From Streptomyces griseoviridis (GTDB lineage Bacteria; Actinomycetota; Actinomycetes; Streptomycetales; Streptomycetaceae), in NCBI GenBank assembly GCA_014649155.1, contig BMSM01000023.1, forward strand, positions 46,307 to 110,306: a stretch of DNA of 64,000 bases. The letters are read 5' to 3'. The position numbers and the translations under genes are program-made. The notes under the pieces are model-generated. The model was not told the DNA's origin and did not search any database. It saw only the letters and a list, made by a program, of their open reading frames with translations. Below, one piece after another: positions 15,001-27,000 of the stretch; position 1 is the stretch's first letter, and each line of letters starts with the position of its first letter.

Positions 15001-18000
15001 GCCGCGGCGAAGACGGCGGCCCGGTACTCCGCGGCGCCGGTCACCGAGTCCACCCAGGACAGCGCGGGAAGGGTGACGGCCGCACCGCCCGGGGCGGACG
15101 CGGCCCCGGCTGCGGGAGGCCCGCCGTCCGGCGTCGCTCCGGGCTCGGCGGTGTCCGTCGCGGCGGTGGCGGACAGCCGCGTCCACAGCGCGCCGGTGGC
15201 GTGCCGGGTGCCGGCGGGGGCGGGCAGCGCGGTCACGGCCCGGCGCGGGTAGGTCCCGATGAGGGCGCGCTCGACGACCTGCCGTGACCGCCGCTCGTCC
15301 TGCCCGGCGAACCGGACCGTGAGGCCGACCTCCACATCGTGCAGGAAGCTCACCTCGCGGCCGGCCGAGGCCGGGCGCACGGTCCGCGTGCTGCCGGACG
15401 AGGTGGCGGTGCTGTAGGCGGTCCTCTTCGAGAAACCGCCGAGGACCGCCTGCGCCACGGAGTCGGCCTGGCCGAGCCCGGGCACATGGGCGAGGGCCTG
15501 CGAGAAGGGCAGGCTGAGGTACGGCCGCAGGCTGTGGTCGACCGACCGGTCGGCCGTGGCGCTCTCCCGCCAGTCCCGGACCTGCCCGGCGAGGGGGCGT
15601 GGCGGCGCGTCCCGCAGGACGCCGGCCGTGCCGGCGTCCCCGACGGGTTCCCCGCGCGGATCGGTGAGCTGGGTCCAGTCGCCGAAGCGCAGCCGTACCG
15701 TGACGGTGAGCGGACCGCCGGAGGGGCGCAGTACGAGGGTCAGCCGGTCGGCGACGGCCTGGCGCACGGCGTCGTCGAGGCCGGCGCCGGCCAGGTAGGT
15801 GTCGAGCAGCCGGCCCGTCTCCGCGCGCCGGGCGCTCGGGACGAGGTCCAGGACACCGTCGCGGAGGGCCCTCGGCAGCCGGTCGCCGGCGAAGGCGTAG
15901 GTCTCCGTCCCCGCGCCCCGCCCGGCGTCCTGCGACAGGGCGTACGCCGGCGGAGCGAACACCAGCGCGGCATCCCGCCGGTCCCGGCTCTGCCGGGCGG
16001 TCTCGGCGGCCGGGGTGACCGGGTGCTCGCGTACGGCTCGTTCGGCGGGCGGGGTGCCCAGGTCGAGCCCGGTGAGCAGGCCGTCCAGGCTCGGCATCGC
16101 CGGGCGGGGCGGGCGGGGCTCCAGAACCGCCGCGCCCGGGAGGTCGCCGCTGCTCGAAGAGGCCGAGGACAGGGCGAGGGTGCCCGCCGGCCGGACGGGG
16201 CCGTCCCCGGTGGTGACCTCGCTCAGCCCGGTGAAGCCCCGGAACACCGTGGTCTCGTCGCCGGGGCGCGCGGTCCGCCAGCCGGCCTCCCCGCCGGAGG
16301 GCACCAGGACGACCCTGCCCACGCCGATCTCCAGTGGTCCGGTCGGCCCGGTGACCGGCAGGCCCAGCCCGTCGGCGAGGCTCTGGACGTAGGAGGTCGC
16401 ACGGGCGGCGGGCGTGGCCGCGGCGTAGCAGGTGACCACCGTGACGGAGCTGTCCGCAGGCCGGACCGCCCGCGCGTGGAACGCGCGGAAACTGGCCCGG
16501 CGGCGCAGCACCGCCGCCACCTGGTCCCCGGTGAAGGCCAGGGTTCGGCCGTCCCGGGTGACCAGGTTCGTGTAGGGCGCCTCGGCCACACCGTGGGAGA
16601 CGAGGAGGTACCGGGCACCGGAAGCGCCGGCCCACGGGTTCGGACCGCGTGCCGCCGCGTGTGTTCCGCTCCCGGAGGGCACCTCGTAGGTCTCCGTGTC
16701 CGGCAGGCCGGTGAGCGCCTCCCGGAACGCCGCGAGTTCCCGCTCGGGCAGCGAGGCGTGTCCGATCAGCTCTCCCCGGGCGTCGGCGAGCGGGGTCAGG
16801 GCGAGGGAGCGGACGGGGACGCTCTCGCCGGTCACGGAGTGGACGACGGTCTCCCCTCCGCTCTCCGGGCCGCTCCCGTCGCGCGGGCCGGTTCCGTCCG
16901 TGGCCCGGTCGGTGCCCGGGTCCACGTGGACCCAGTCGCCCGCCGCGTCGCCGTCCTCCGTCCGGCCGACGGGTCGTATCTCCAGGTCGCCCAGGGCCGA
17001 GGGGACGAGGTCGACCCGGCCCGGGTGCGTGTAGACACGGGTGCCGGTCCGGTCGGCCACCGCCCTCGCCAGGTCGAGGCCGTACCGGGCGGCGTACGGG
17101 GCGACCAGGCGCACGGCTCCCGGCCGGGTGCGGTGGGCGGCCACGAGGTCGGCGAACGCGCGCAGCGGCAGGCTCACCGGGCCGTCGGGGCCGTGGGCGC
17201 GGACGGCGGGCGCGGAGTGCCCGGCGACGCCCGGGTCGTAGTCGATCCGCCAGACGGACTCGCCGGGGAGTGCCCGCACCCGGCCGGCCGCCACGTCGCG
17301 CGTCGGGACGAGGTCGTAGCCGACGCGCCGGCCGGTGCCGTCGATCAGTTCCCGCCGGTCGATGTCGCGCAGCGAGACGGTGCCGTCCGGCACCGGCGCC
17401 GCCCGCCGGGAGGATCCGTCCGCGCGGCGCCGGTCCTGGGGGAACGTCGAGGGCCCGGCGGCCTGCCGGACGGACGAGCTCATCCGCAGCAGGGCGGGCC
17501 CGGCGTCGGTGTCCCGGAGGTCCGGGTCCAGCCCGAGGTCACGCAGGGCGCGCCGGGCCTCTTCCAGCCGGCCCTGCGCGGTGGCCATGGTCCGGGCCGC
17601 GTTCCGGGCCTGCCGCGCGGAGGCGTGTTCCTCGAGAGCCGTGTGGTACGTGGCGAGGGCGCCGGTCAGCCGGGACAGTTCGGGGTCGGTCACCGGCGCC
17701 GGCACCGCGTCGGCGGCGGCCGGGGTGTCCTGCGTCCTGCCCTTGCCCTTCTTCCCCGTGCCGGTCGCCGCGGCGGTGCTCCGGGTGCCGGCCCGCCGGG
17801 CGGCCTCGCGGACCAGTTCGGCCGACGCCACGAGCGGCGGCGCGTTGAACACCGCGTCGAGTTCCAGCGGACCGTCCACGTACCGGGCGCCGTGGCCCTC
17901 CCACTGGTAGCGGTTGCCCTGACGGGAGGTGCTGAGGGCGTAGACCAGCGTGTCCACCCGGCCGTCGGGGGCGAGGACGTGCGCGAGGGAGGCGCCGCCG

Positions 18001-21000
18001 CTGCCGCCGTCCAGGTGCACGTGCAGCGCCTTGTTGGCGTGGACCGCGTTCTCCCGGGGCCGGCGCTGTCCCGAGGCCACCTCGCGCAGTACGCGGTAGT
18101 GCTCCGCGGTGAGCCGGTCGGGCCGTACGTGGGCGGCGAGGACCAGCCGCCCGCTGTACTCCCAGGTGCCGCTGTCGTGCGGCGCGAAGGCGGTCATCCG
18201 CCGGTCGACCTCCGCGGCTTCGCGCGCCCGCTCGGCGGCGCGCTCCGCCCGGGCCCGCGACCACACCGCGCGGGCGGCTTCGGCGACACGTGCGCGATAG
18301 TCGCCTTCCAGCACCAGGTTCAGGCCGTCCAGCCAGTTCTGGTAGTCGTCCTCGAAGCCGACGAGGGTGGCTTCGGGCGTTTCGAGGAAGGCCGCGAACG
18401 TGTAGTCGCGCCACTGGCCGGGATCGGTTCGCAGGTCCTCGACGACCGTGGGCACCGCGAGCAGCAGCGGCAGCAGTTCGGGATGGTCCACGGTGGCCGC
18501 GGCCAGCGTGGCGGCCTCGGGGCTCAGCAGCAGTTCGGCGGCTTCGGGCACGGTGGCGAGGGCCTGCGCCCAGACGGAGGTGCGGGCAGGCCGGTCCGCC
18601 GTCCGGCTCGTCGCGGTGCCGCCGCGGCCCTGCCGTCCCGTGTCCCGCTGCCGCTCGGCGGGGGCCGGCTCGGCCGTGGTCCTGGCCGGCCCGCCGGTCC
18701 GGGTGAGGGCTCGCAGCAGCGGCTCGGGCGTGGGCGCCGCGACGAGGTCGCGCAGCCGCCCGTCACGCGTCAGCGACCGCAGGATCTCGGTGACGCCGCT
18801 GTCCCGCAGGGCCCGCTCCCGCCAGGCGGCTGTGGTCAGCAGGGGGACGGCGAACCAGGTCTCCTCGTCGAGGAAGCGAACCAGATCGGTCCGGGACAGC
18901 ACCTGCCGTGCCTCCTCGGCCTCCGGTCCGGCGGTGCCGAGGCCGTGTTCGGCGAGGGTGGCCAGCAGGGCTTCCCGGGGCGCCAGCCGTCGTACGAGCT
19001 GAGGGGTGAACACCTGCGCCAGCACGCGGTCGGCGCGTGCCGCCCGCCACAGCGCGCCGCCGGTCCGGGCCGCGTCGAGCAGCCGGTGACTGCGCAGCAG
19101 CGCGTCCACGAGCCAGGGGGCCCGCTGGATGTCCCGCCAGACGCCCGGCTGCTCCCGCAGCGTGTCGGCCAGCCCGGGCACCGACTCCAGGGCCCGGCGC
19201 AGGGCGGAGCCGTCCTCGCTCAGCCGGCCGGCCATCTCCGGGTGGAGCCGCAGCAGTTCGTGGACCACCGGCCGGCGCTGGAGCAGACGGCCCACGTGCG
19301 GGTCCTTCGCGAGGGCCGCCACGAGGGCCGGCTGCGCGCTCGCGGTGTCGAACAGCGCCGCGTCCCCGAGCACCAGCGGTGTCTGCTCCGGGTGGCGCGT
19401 GAGCATGCTCCGCAAGGACGCCGAGTCCAGCAGCTTCTCGTACTGCGCCCGCGTGGTCAGGACGTCCGGCCGGGCGGCCAGTGCCTCCGCCAGCCGGGGC
19501 ACCATCGCCAGCACGGCAAGGCGCTCCGGGTGGCCCACCAGCGTCTGGAGCAGGGGCAGGCTGCTCACCGCCGCACGGATCGCGGCCGGGCCGTGCGGCG
19601 CCGGCAGGACCCGCAGCATGCCTTGCCGCAGGCTCTGCTCCCGCACCAGCAGCTCCATGACGGGACCGCCGTCCGCGAGCACCCGGGCGACGTCCTGGCT
19701 GGCCGTCACCAGCCTGTTGTCGTCATCGCTGTGCAGGCGCTGATTGACCTCCCGGCGGTACAGGACGAGCCGGGAGAGTTCCGGGTTGTCGACATGGTGC
19801 CGCACACCGCTGGGCGTCTTCATCAGCCAGGCGCGGTTGTAACTGTCGGTGACGATGTACCGGTAGAGGTAGTCGTTGGTACGGAGCGCCCGGGTGAGGT
19901 CGTGGTGGTCGTGCAGCAGTGCCAGGACGCCTTCCTGCGGATCGGCCACGAGATCCAGGAGGGCCTTGCGGTCGCGCAGGGTCGCCAGCAGCTCCGGATT
20001 GCCGAAGAGACTCGCGGCCAGCGCCGGCCGGGCCTTGGCCAGTTCGAACAGCCGTGGCACCTTCCGGACGTCCCGGTTCGTCTCCAGTGCCCGGACGAGC
20101 CCGCCCCGGCCGTCGTCCGGGATCAGTCGCCGCAGTTCGGCTTCGGCCTCCGGTTCGGGCCGGGTGAGGACCTGGGCCAGCGAGAGGTCCTGGCCGGTGT
20201 ACCGGATGCCCTCCACGGACAGCACGGGGGCCCCGGTGTCCCGGATGACGTCCAGGAGGTCGTTGATCCAGGCTCGGCCCTTCTTGTTCTTCGCGTTCGC
20301 CCGGGTGTCGGCCACCCGGGCGAGTGCCTCGTCGAGCCGGTGGCCGGCCAGCGCGCCGGCGAAACCCGGCCGGGCGACGGCCTCCAGCAGGGTCTCGGGT
20401 GCCGCGAGCAGCATCTCCCGGACGTCGCTGCGGCCCTCCAGGACGCCGAGCAGCGGCCGGTCCTCGAACAGTTGCTCCCAGTGGGTGACGGACAGCGGGA
20501 GGCCGGGCCGGTGCGCGAGGTCGCGTACGACCTCCGGATGGGCGCGGACGTTGGCCAGCCGGGCCGGCCGGGTCAGGGCGGTGGCCGCGCGCGGGTTGCG
20601 CGCGAAGAGCGTCAGCAGGGCTCCGCCGTTCTCGGTCAGCCCGTCCGCGAGCCGCTCGCGGACGGGCCGCATCGGGTCGGGCAGGAAGTCACCGGTCGTC
20701 ACCCGCGCCAGTGTCACCAGGTGGTCACCGGTCCGCAGCCGCTCCTCGAAGCCGGCCAACGGCCGGTAGATGACGGCGATGCCCGGTGTCATGGCGACGA
20801 TCTCGACGAGGGCCGCGTTCCAGTAGTAGGCCTCCCGCATGCCCGGTGACGAGGACATGAGTCCCGCCAGGCGCCGGACCACGTCCCTGGCGAACTCGCC
20901 GACCATCTGGTTCTCCAGGGCGGGGTGCCGCAGAACGGTCCTGAGCACGCCCGGCTGGAACAGTTCCGCCATGTCGGCCCTCGCCACCATGGCGCGTACC

Positions 21001-24000
21001 GCCGCGCTGTGCTTCCGCAGCAGTCGCCGGTACTCGTGGGGCTCGCGGAACAGGCCGGGACGGTCCGTGAGCACCTCCGCGAGCCCCGGTGTGCCGCGCA
21101 GCTCCGCGACCAGCCCGGGGTCGTTGAGGGCCAGGTCGGCGACGGGGTCGGCCGCTCGCAGCCGGGCCACCGCGTCGCCGCCGGTGGACGCGGGCCGTAC
21201 CGCCGCGGAGGGGTGCCGCCGCGGCGGTACGGCGGCGGTCAGCGCGTCGGCCAGACGGTCCTCGGGCACGTCGTCGAACGCGGCGGGATCGTGGGAGAGC
21301 ACGGTGGCCACGGCCGGGTTGCCCGCCGCCGCCTCGACCAGTGCCCTGGAGCGGGCGATCCGCGCGCCGAAGGCGGGCACGTCCGGCAGGACGTCGATCA
21401 GTTTCGGGCTGGCGGCCAGTACGTCCGGCACGGAGGTGTCCGCCATCGCCAGGTCGAGCAGACCGGGCACCCCGAACAGGGCGTACGGCTGGTCCGCGTG
21501 GGACCGCAGCGCCGTGCGCAGCTCCTCATGGGCGAGGAGCCTGCGGTGATCGAGCGGGACCGGGGGCGGGGTGCCGGTCAGCCGGGTGAGCCCGGCCGTC
21601 AGGGTGTGCTCGGTCGCGAGCAGTTCCGCTCGCTGCACCGGGCGGTCGGCCCTGCGCAGCGCCTCGGCGAACTCCTCGCTGCGGGCGACGAGGTTGGCCA
21701 GCGGCAGCGCGTTGGCGTGGGACACGACGCGCAGCAGGTCGACCTGGCTCCGCAGACGGTGTGCCAGCTCGGGGGTCTTGAAGAGCCGGTCGGTCCAGAC
21801 CGCCCCGCTCTCGATCGCTTCGAGGAGGTCACGCCGGCCGGGGGCGGACTCGGCCACCAGGGCGGCCAGATACTCGGGGTGGTGCAGAAAGGTCGTGGCC
21901 TGCTGCTGGTACCGGCCCGGCAGTTCGAACAGCTTGCTCAGCAGGGTGGGTGCGGACGGGAGGACGTCCGCCAGCGCCGGGGTCGTGAAGAGGTAGACGG
22001 AGAGGAAGGGGTTGGCGGCCGCCCGCTCGATCAGGTGGACGGCGTCCGGTCGCAGCAGGCGGACCACCACCGGACGGTTCTCCTCGGCGGTCCACCGCCG
22101 GTCGGTGTGCGCCAGTCCGGCCAGCGCCCTGACCGGCCACTGCTCGTGCCATCCGGCGGCCCGGGCCAGTCGGGTGAGGCGTTCGAGCAGCACACCGCGC
22201 ACGGCCGGTGTGTCCGCCGTGACGGACGTGGCCGCCGCGGCCAGTTGCTGTCTGCCGCGCTCGGTGAGCGGAGCCGGAGGCGCGGGCTCCGGTACGGCGG
22301 TGGCGGCGGCACCGGTCCGGCTGCTCTCCCCCTGTTGCTCCGCGGTGCCGGTGTTCCTGGCCGCCGTCTTGCGTCGGGCACCGGCCGGCAGGCCCGGTCC
22401 GGCCGCCCACAGATCAGGATGGTCGGCGGCCAGCCGGTCCGCGAGCGACGCGGCGGCCTCCGCCCCGCGCGTGTGCAGGGTCTCGGCGATCCGCACGAGG
22501 GCGTCCCGGCGCGCCTCCCGGCGCGCCTCGACCTCGGGTTCCCGTCCGATCTCCAAGGGGGCGGAGAGGTAACGGCCCGCGGAGACCAGCAGGGACTCGG
22601 CCGTGCCGGTGGAGACCTCCAGGAGGCCGGCCAGCTCCCGGACCTCGGTGACGGTGAGCCGGGTGGCGTCCGGTTCCGGGCGGTCCGGGGTGGCCGGTTC
22701 CCGCTCCCCGGGGTCCAGCCGCCGCCGGGCCGCCTCGGCTCCCTCGGCTCCCCCGGCCGCCTTGTCCGCGGCGGTTCGCGCCCGCCGGTCGACAGCGGTC
22801 CCGGCTTCCCGTCCGGTGGGTACGGCGGGCCGCGACGGCTCGCCCGTCCGGTCCCGGAGCTGCCGGGAACCCTCTTCGCCGTCCTGCTGCCGCGGCCGGT
22901 CCCCGGCCTCTTCCGTGGTCCCGGGAAGGTCGTCCCGGTCGTCGCCGTCGTCCTCCGCGAGGAGGGAACGCAGGCGGGCGGCTGCCAGGCCGCTGGTGAA
23001 GGAGTCCGCGTGGGCCGCCTCGTGCTGGGCCCAGGACGCGGACAGCGACCGCGGGCCCCACACGTCCGTGTAGGCGGCGAGGAAGTCGGCGCGGAAGTCC
23101 GCGGCGAGCCGGTCGAGTCGCTCCGGCGGGATGTCCCGGCCGGCCCGCAGATCCTCGAAGGAGCGGGCGGCGCCGGTCAGCGAGGAGGCGATGTCCGTCT
23201 CGAAGGTGAAGTGGGCGGGGAGGGTCCTTGCCTCGCCGGCGAGGACAATGTCCCAGCGGCGCAGCAGGCCGGGCACTTCCCGGGCGGTGACGGGGCGTGC
23301 GGTGAACAGCTCGTCGAAGGCGGACAGGAGCCGCTCGTCCAGACCGGCCCGTGCCCTGGCGAGATCCGGCTCGGCCAGGTCGGCTCCGGCGTGCTCCGCA
23401 CGCCACTGTCGCAGACTGTCGTCGAAGACCTGGCCGGCGAGAGTGGTGACGCGCTCGCGGGCCTGGTGCAAGGTCAGCCAGGTGTGCAGTCGCTCCGGGT
23501 CGGTGAGGTCCTCGTAGGCGGACCGGAACTGCCGCACGCGGTCGGCCAGGGGGGCGTCCCCGGGGGCGCCGACGATCTCGTCGAACCGCCGGCTGACCGC
23601 CGAGGCCACGGACGTGCGCAGGGCTTGGAGCACGGCGGGGCGCGGCGGTGCGAGGTCCACCGGGAAGCGCTCCGCGACGGACCGTCGCACGGTCGAGTCC
23701 GTTCCCGCCCAGGACGTGGCCGCCCGCTCGACCGCCTCCTGCGAGCGCAGGATCTCCGCTTCCTGGACGGCCTGCCGCGCATGGCGCACGGGCAGTTCGC
23801 TCAGCAGCGCGCGGAAGTCCTCCACCCACCGTGCGGGCAGCTCGCGGCCCTGGGAGAAGACGCCCGCCGCGCGGTCCCAGGTGGGGAAGACCCGCTCGAA
23901 GTCGTCGGCCAGGGTCCGGGCGGCCTCGTCCAGGACGCGGGCCAGCCCGGGTCCGGAGACCGGCACGTCCTCGGCCTCGAAGGCGGCGAGCAATTCCCGG

Positions 24001-27000
24001 CCGCGGTCGTCGAGGTGCGCGGAGGGGGCCGCGGCCATGCCGTCCGCCGTCTCCTGGAGGCGGTCGAGGAAGCCGTGCAGCAGGACCCGGTGGTCGAGCC
24101 GGCCGGGCAGGGAGGCGGTCAGCCGCCGCAGTTCGCGCGCCGCGTCCCGCACCGCTGACCGCAGTTCCTCCTCGGAGCGGACCGTGGTGAGCGAGGAGCG
24201 GAGAGTCTGGTTCCACTCCGCTCGGAAGGCGCTGTGGGCGTCGTCGCGCGCCGCCGTGATCGCCTCACCGGTCAGCGCGAACGGCTCCGCCGCATCACCG
24301 ATGCGGTGGCGCCAGGTCTCCGTGACCCGGCTGCCCCAATCCTCGTGGTAGACGCGGTCGAAGGCGGTCTCGCCCCGGGCCAGGCCCAGCTCCCAGGCCG
24401 CGGCCGTGGCGAAGGCGAGCCTGAGCCGGTCCTCGTCCGGTTCCCGGGCGAGGACGGGTCCGCTCTCCTCCGGTTCCCGAGCGGGGACGGGTCCGCTCTC
24501 CTCCGGTTCCGGGTCGCGCGGCCTCGTGGCCATGAGGTGGCCCAGGTCCGTCTCGGCCCGCTGCCGTACGCGCTGGAGCTGCTCCGGGCTCAGCCGTGGC
24601 GCCGCCTCCCGCTGCCATTGCCGGAAGGTCTCGTCGACCCGGCGGTCCCACGCCTCGGAACCCTCGGTGACGGCCGCGGCCGTATCGGCGTCGGGTGTGG
24701 TCTCCCCGGTACGGGGAACGGCGGCGAACTCCTCGGTGTAGCGCTGGTGCAGTTCCTCCTGGGCCGTCCGCCAGGCCGATGCCCGCCAGTCACTGGCCGG
24801 CATGTGCGCGGGCGGGGGCACGGTATGGACCGTCGAGGGTGCGGCACGCGGCGGAACCCCGGTGCTGACGGGCGGCTGACCGGGCTCCGGATCGGTCGCG
24901 GAAGGACGCTGGAGGGTCGCGGTGCCCTCCTCGACGGCGGCGCCGGCCGCCGGCACCGCCGGCTCATCCCGTCTGTCGGGGCGAGGGGGCTCCGCAGGGA
25001 CGTCGGAGCGAGGAGGGTCGGCGGCGGTGTCGGAGCGAGAGGGATCGGCGGTGACATCAGAGCGAGAGGGATCGGCGGTGGTGTCGGAGCGAGAGGGGCC
25101 GGCGGCGGTTTCGGAGATGACGCCCGGGGTGTCGGAAGTGCCGGAGGCGCGGAGGTCCTCGGGAGCACCGGGAGTGTCCGACGCGTCCCGTCCGGTGACC
25201 GGCGCGTCGGGGATCAGGGCGTCGGGGGTGCCGGGGCTGCCCGGCTCGTCGGGGGTCAGGGGAACGTCAGGAGTGCCGGAGCTGTCCGGTGCGTCGGGGC
25301 CGGTGCCCGGCTCGGAGGTGGTGGAGGGCTCGTCCGCCCCGGTGCGCACGGCGTCCGGAGGTGACGGCAGCAGACCGCTCACCTCGTCCGTCCGGTCGGC
25401 GGCGGACCGCTCCCGCCGCTCGGACAGTCCGCGGTCGGTGATCCTCTCCAGGTGGCCCGCGTTCTCCAGGCGGGGCAGTTCGGTGAGCAGCTCGCCGCGC
25501 AACTGCTGGAGCCGTTCCGCCTCGCTCCTGGCCTCGTCGAGACGCGAGCGCGCCGCGGTGATCCGGTCCGCGAGAGCGGAGGGGGCCGCGGGGGCGGAGG
25601 AGGTGGCGTCCGCGCCGGGCCGCGACGGCTCCCCTGCGGGGATGGCGCTCGGTGGACGCAGGCCCGCCAGCTGGTCGTACCGCTCGGCCTGCCGCTCGTC
25701 CAGGAGCCGTTGCAGTTCGCGCTCCAGCTCGCGCACGCGCCGCAGCCGTGTTTCCTCCTCCTCGCGCAGCAGCGCGTCGAGCCGGTCGGCGCGCCGGGAC
25801 GCGATGTCCTCGGGGGTGTCGTCCGGCATGTCCAGGATCTCGCGGCGGAGTTCGGCCACCGCCCCGGTGTCGTCGGCCGTCAGCGCGCGGAAGCGCTCAC
25901 GCAGTTCCTCGTCCGAGACGGGCCGGTCCTCCCGCCCCAGGTCCTCGACGCGCTGCCGCAGGCTCTGGAGGTCGCGGTGTTCCTCCAGCTCCCGCAGGAC
26001 GCCCAGCCGTTCCTCATCCGTCTCCGCGCGGTCCAGCCGCCGGCGCAGTTCGCGCTCCTGCCGGTCCGCCGCGCTGCCGTCCCCGAGAGCGTCCAGGCGG
26101 CGCCGCAGCGCCGCGTCCTCCTCGGTGGTGGCGTCGTCGTCGTCCGACGACAGTCGGCGCAGACGCTCCTCCAGACTCTGGGTGCGCAGCAGGTCGTCCA
26201 GCTCCCGCGCGGCGGCCGTGGCCTCCTCCGGGGTGCTCGACGTGCGCAGCCGCTGCCGGAGAACGGCCTCGCGCACCCCTTCCCCGTCCGCCACGGCCTG
26301 GTCCAGGCGCGTGCGCATCTGCTGCGAGAGGGCCTCAGCGCGCAGGAAGTCCCGGTACAGCCGGTCCGCTTCGGCACCTCGCGCACGCTCCATGTCCCGC
26401 CGCAGCCGCGCCGGCTCCGGGTCGTGGTGCACCGGCACGTCCCGGCCGGTCAGCACCTCGGCCGGCACGTGCCGTTCGACCAAGGCGGTGTAGTCGCGCA
26501 GCGCCTCGTCCACGGCGTGGCCGTCGCGCCGCGCCCACGCCTCGCGCACCGCGGTGCCGGCACGCTGCCACTCGGCCCGCGGCACGCCCAGCTCGGCGAG
26601 CCGGTCGAAACCGCCGGCCAGGTGCGACTCGAAGGACCTGTACCGGCCGCCCAGGTCCTGGGCCTCCACGGCGTCCCGGAAGCGGGCGATCGCGTCGGCC
26701 GCGCCCGGCCAGTCGTCCGCGTCGGCGGCCCGCCGGATGTCGCGGACAAGCGCCGTCCTGGTGTCGCCGGGCAGCCCCACGTCCCGCGCGACCTCGTCCA
26801 GGCGCGTGGCGGCGCCCCGGACGTAGGCGGCGTAGGACACGGGTGCCTGGGTGGGCGCGGTGGGGAGGTCGGGCAGGGCGGGCCCCGGCGGGTCCGTCGG
26901 TACGCGGGTGCCGGCGAGCCGTGCGAACGGGTCCGGGGCGGTCTCGTCCGCGCCCCCGGCGGCGCCCCCCTCGCGGGCGTCCGGCCGCGGGAGGGCCGCC

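Noticed and set aside
5434..16635. Long minus-strand frames at 5434-8454 and 13882-16635.
   Set aside because: They are in a different frame from the giant gene, Arg/Pro-rich and without domains; the recognisable strands and motifs are all in the giant frame.
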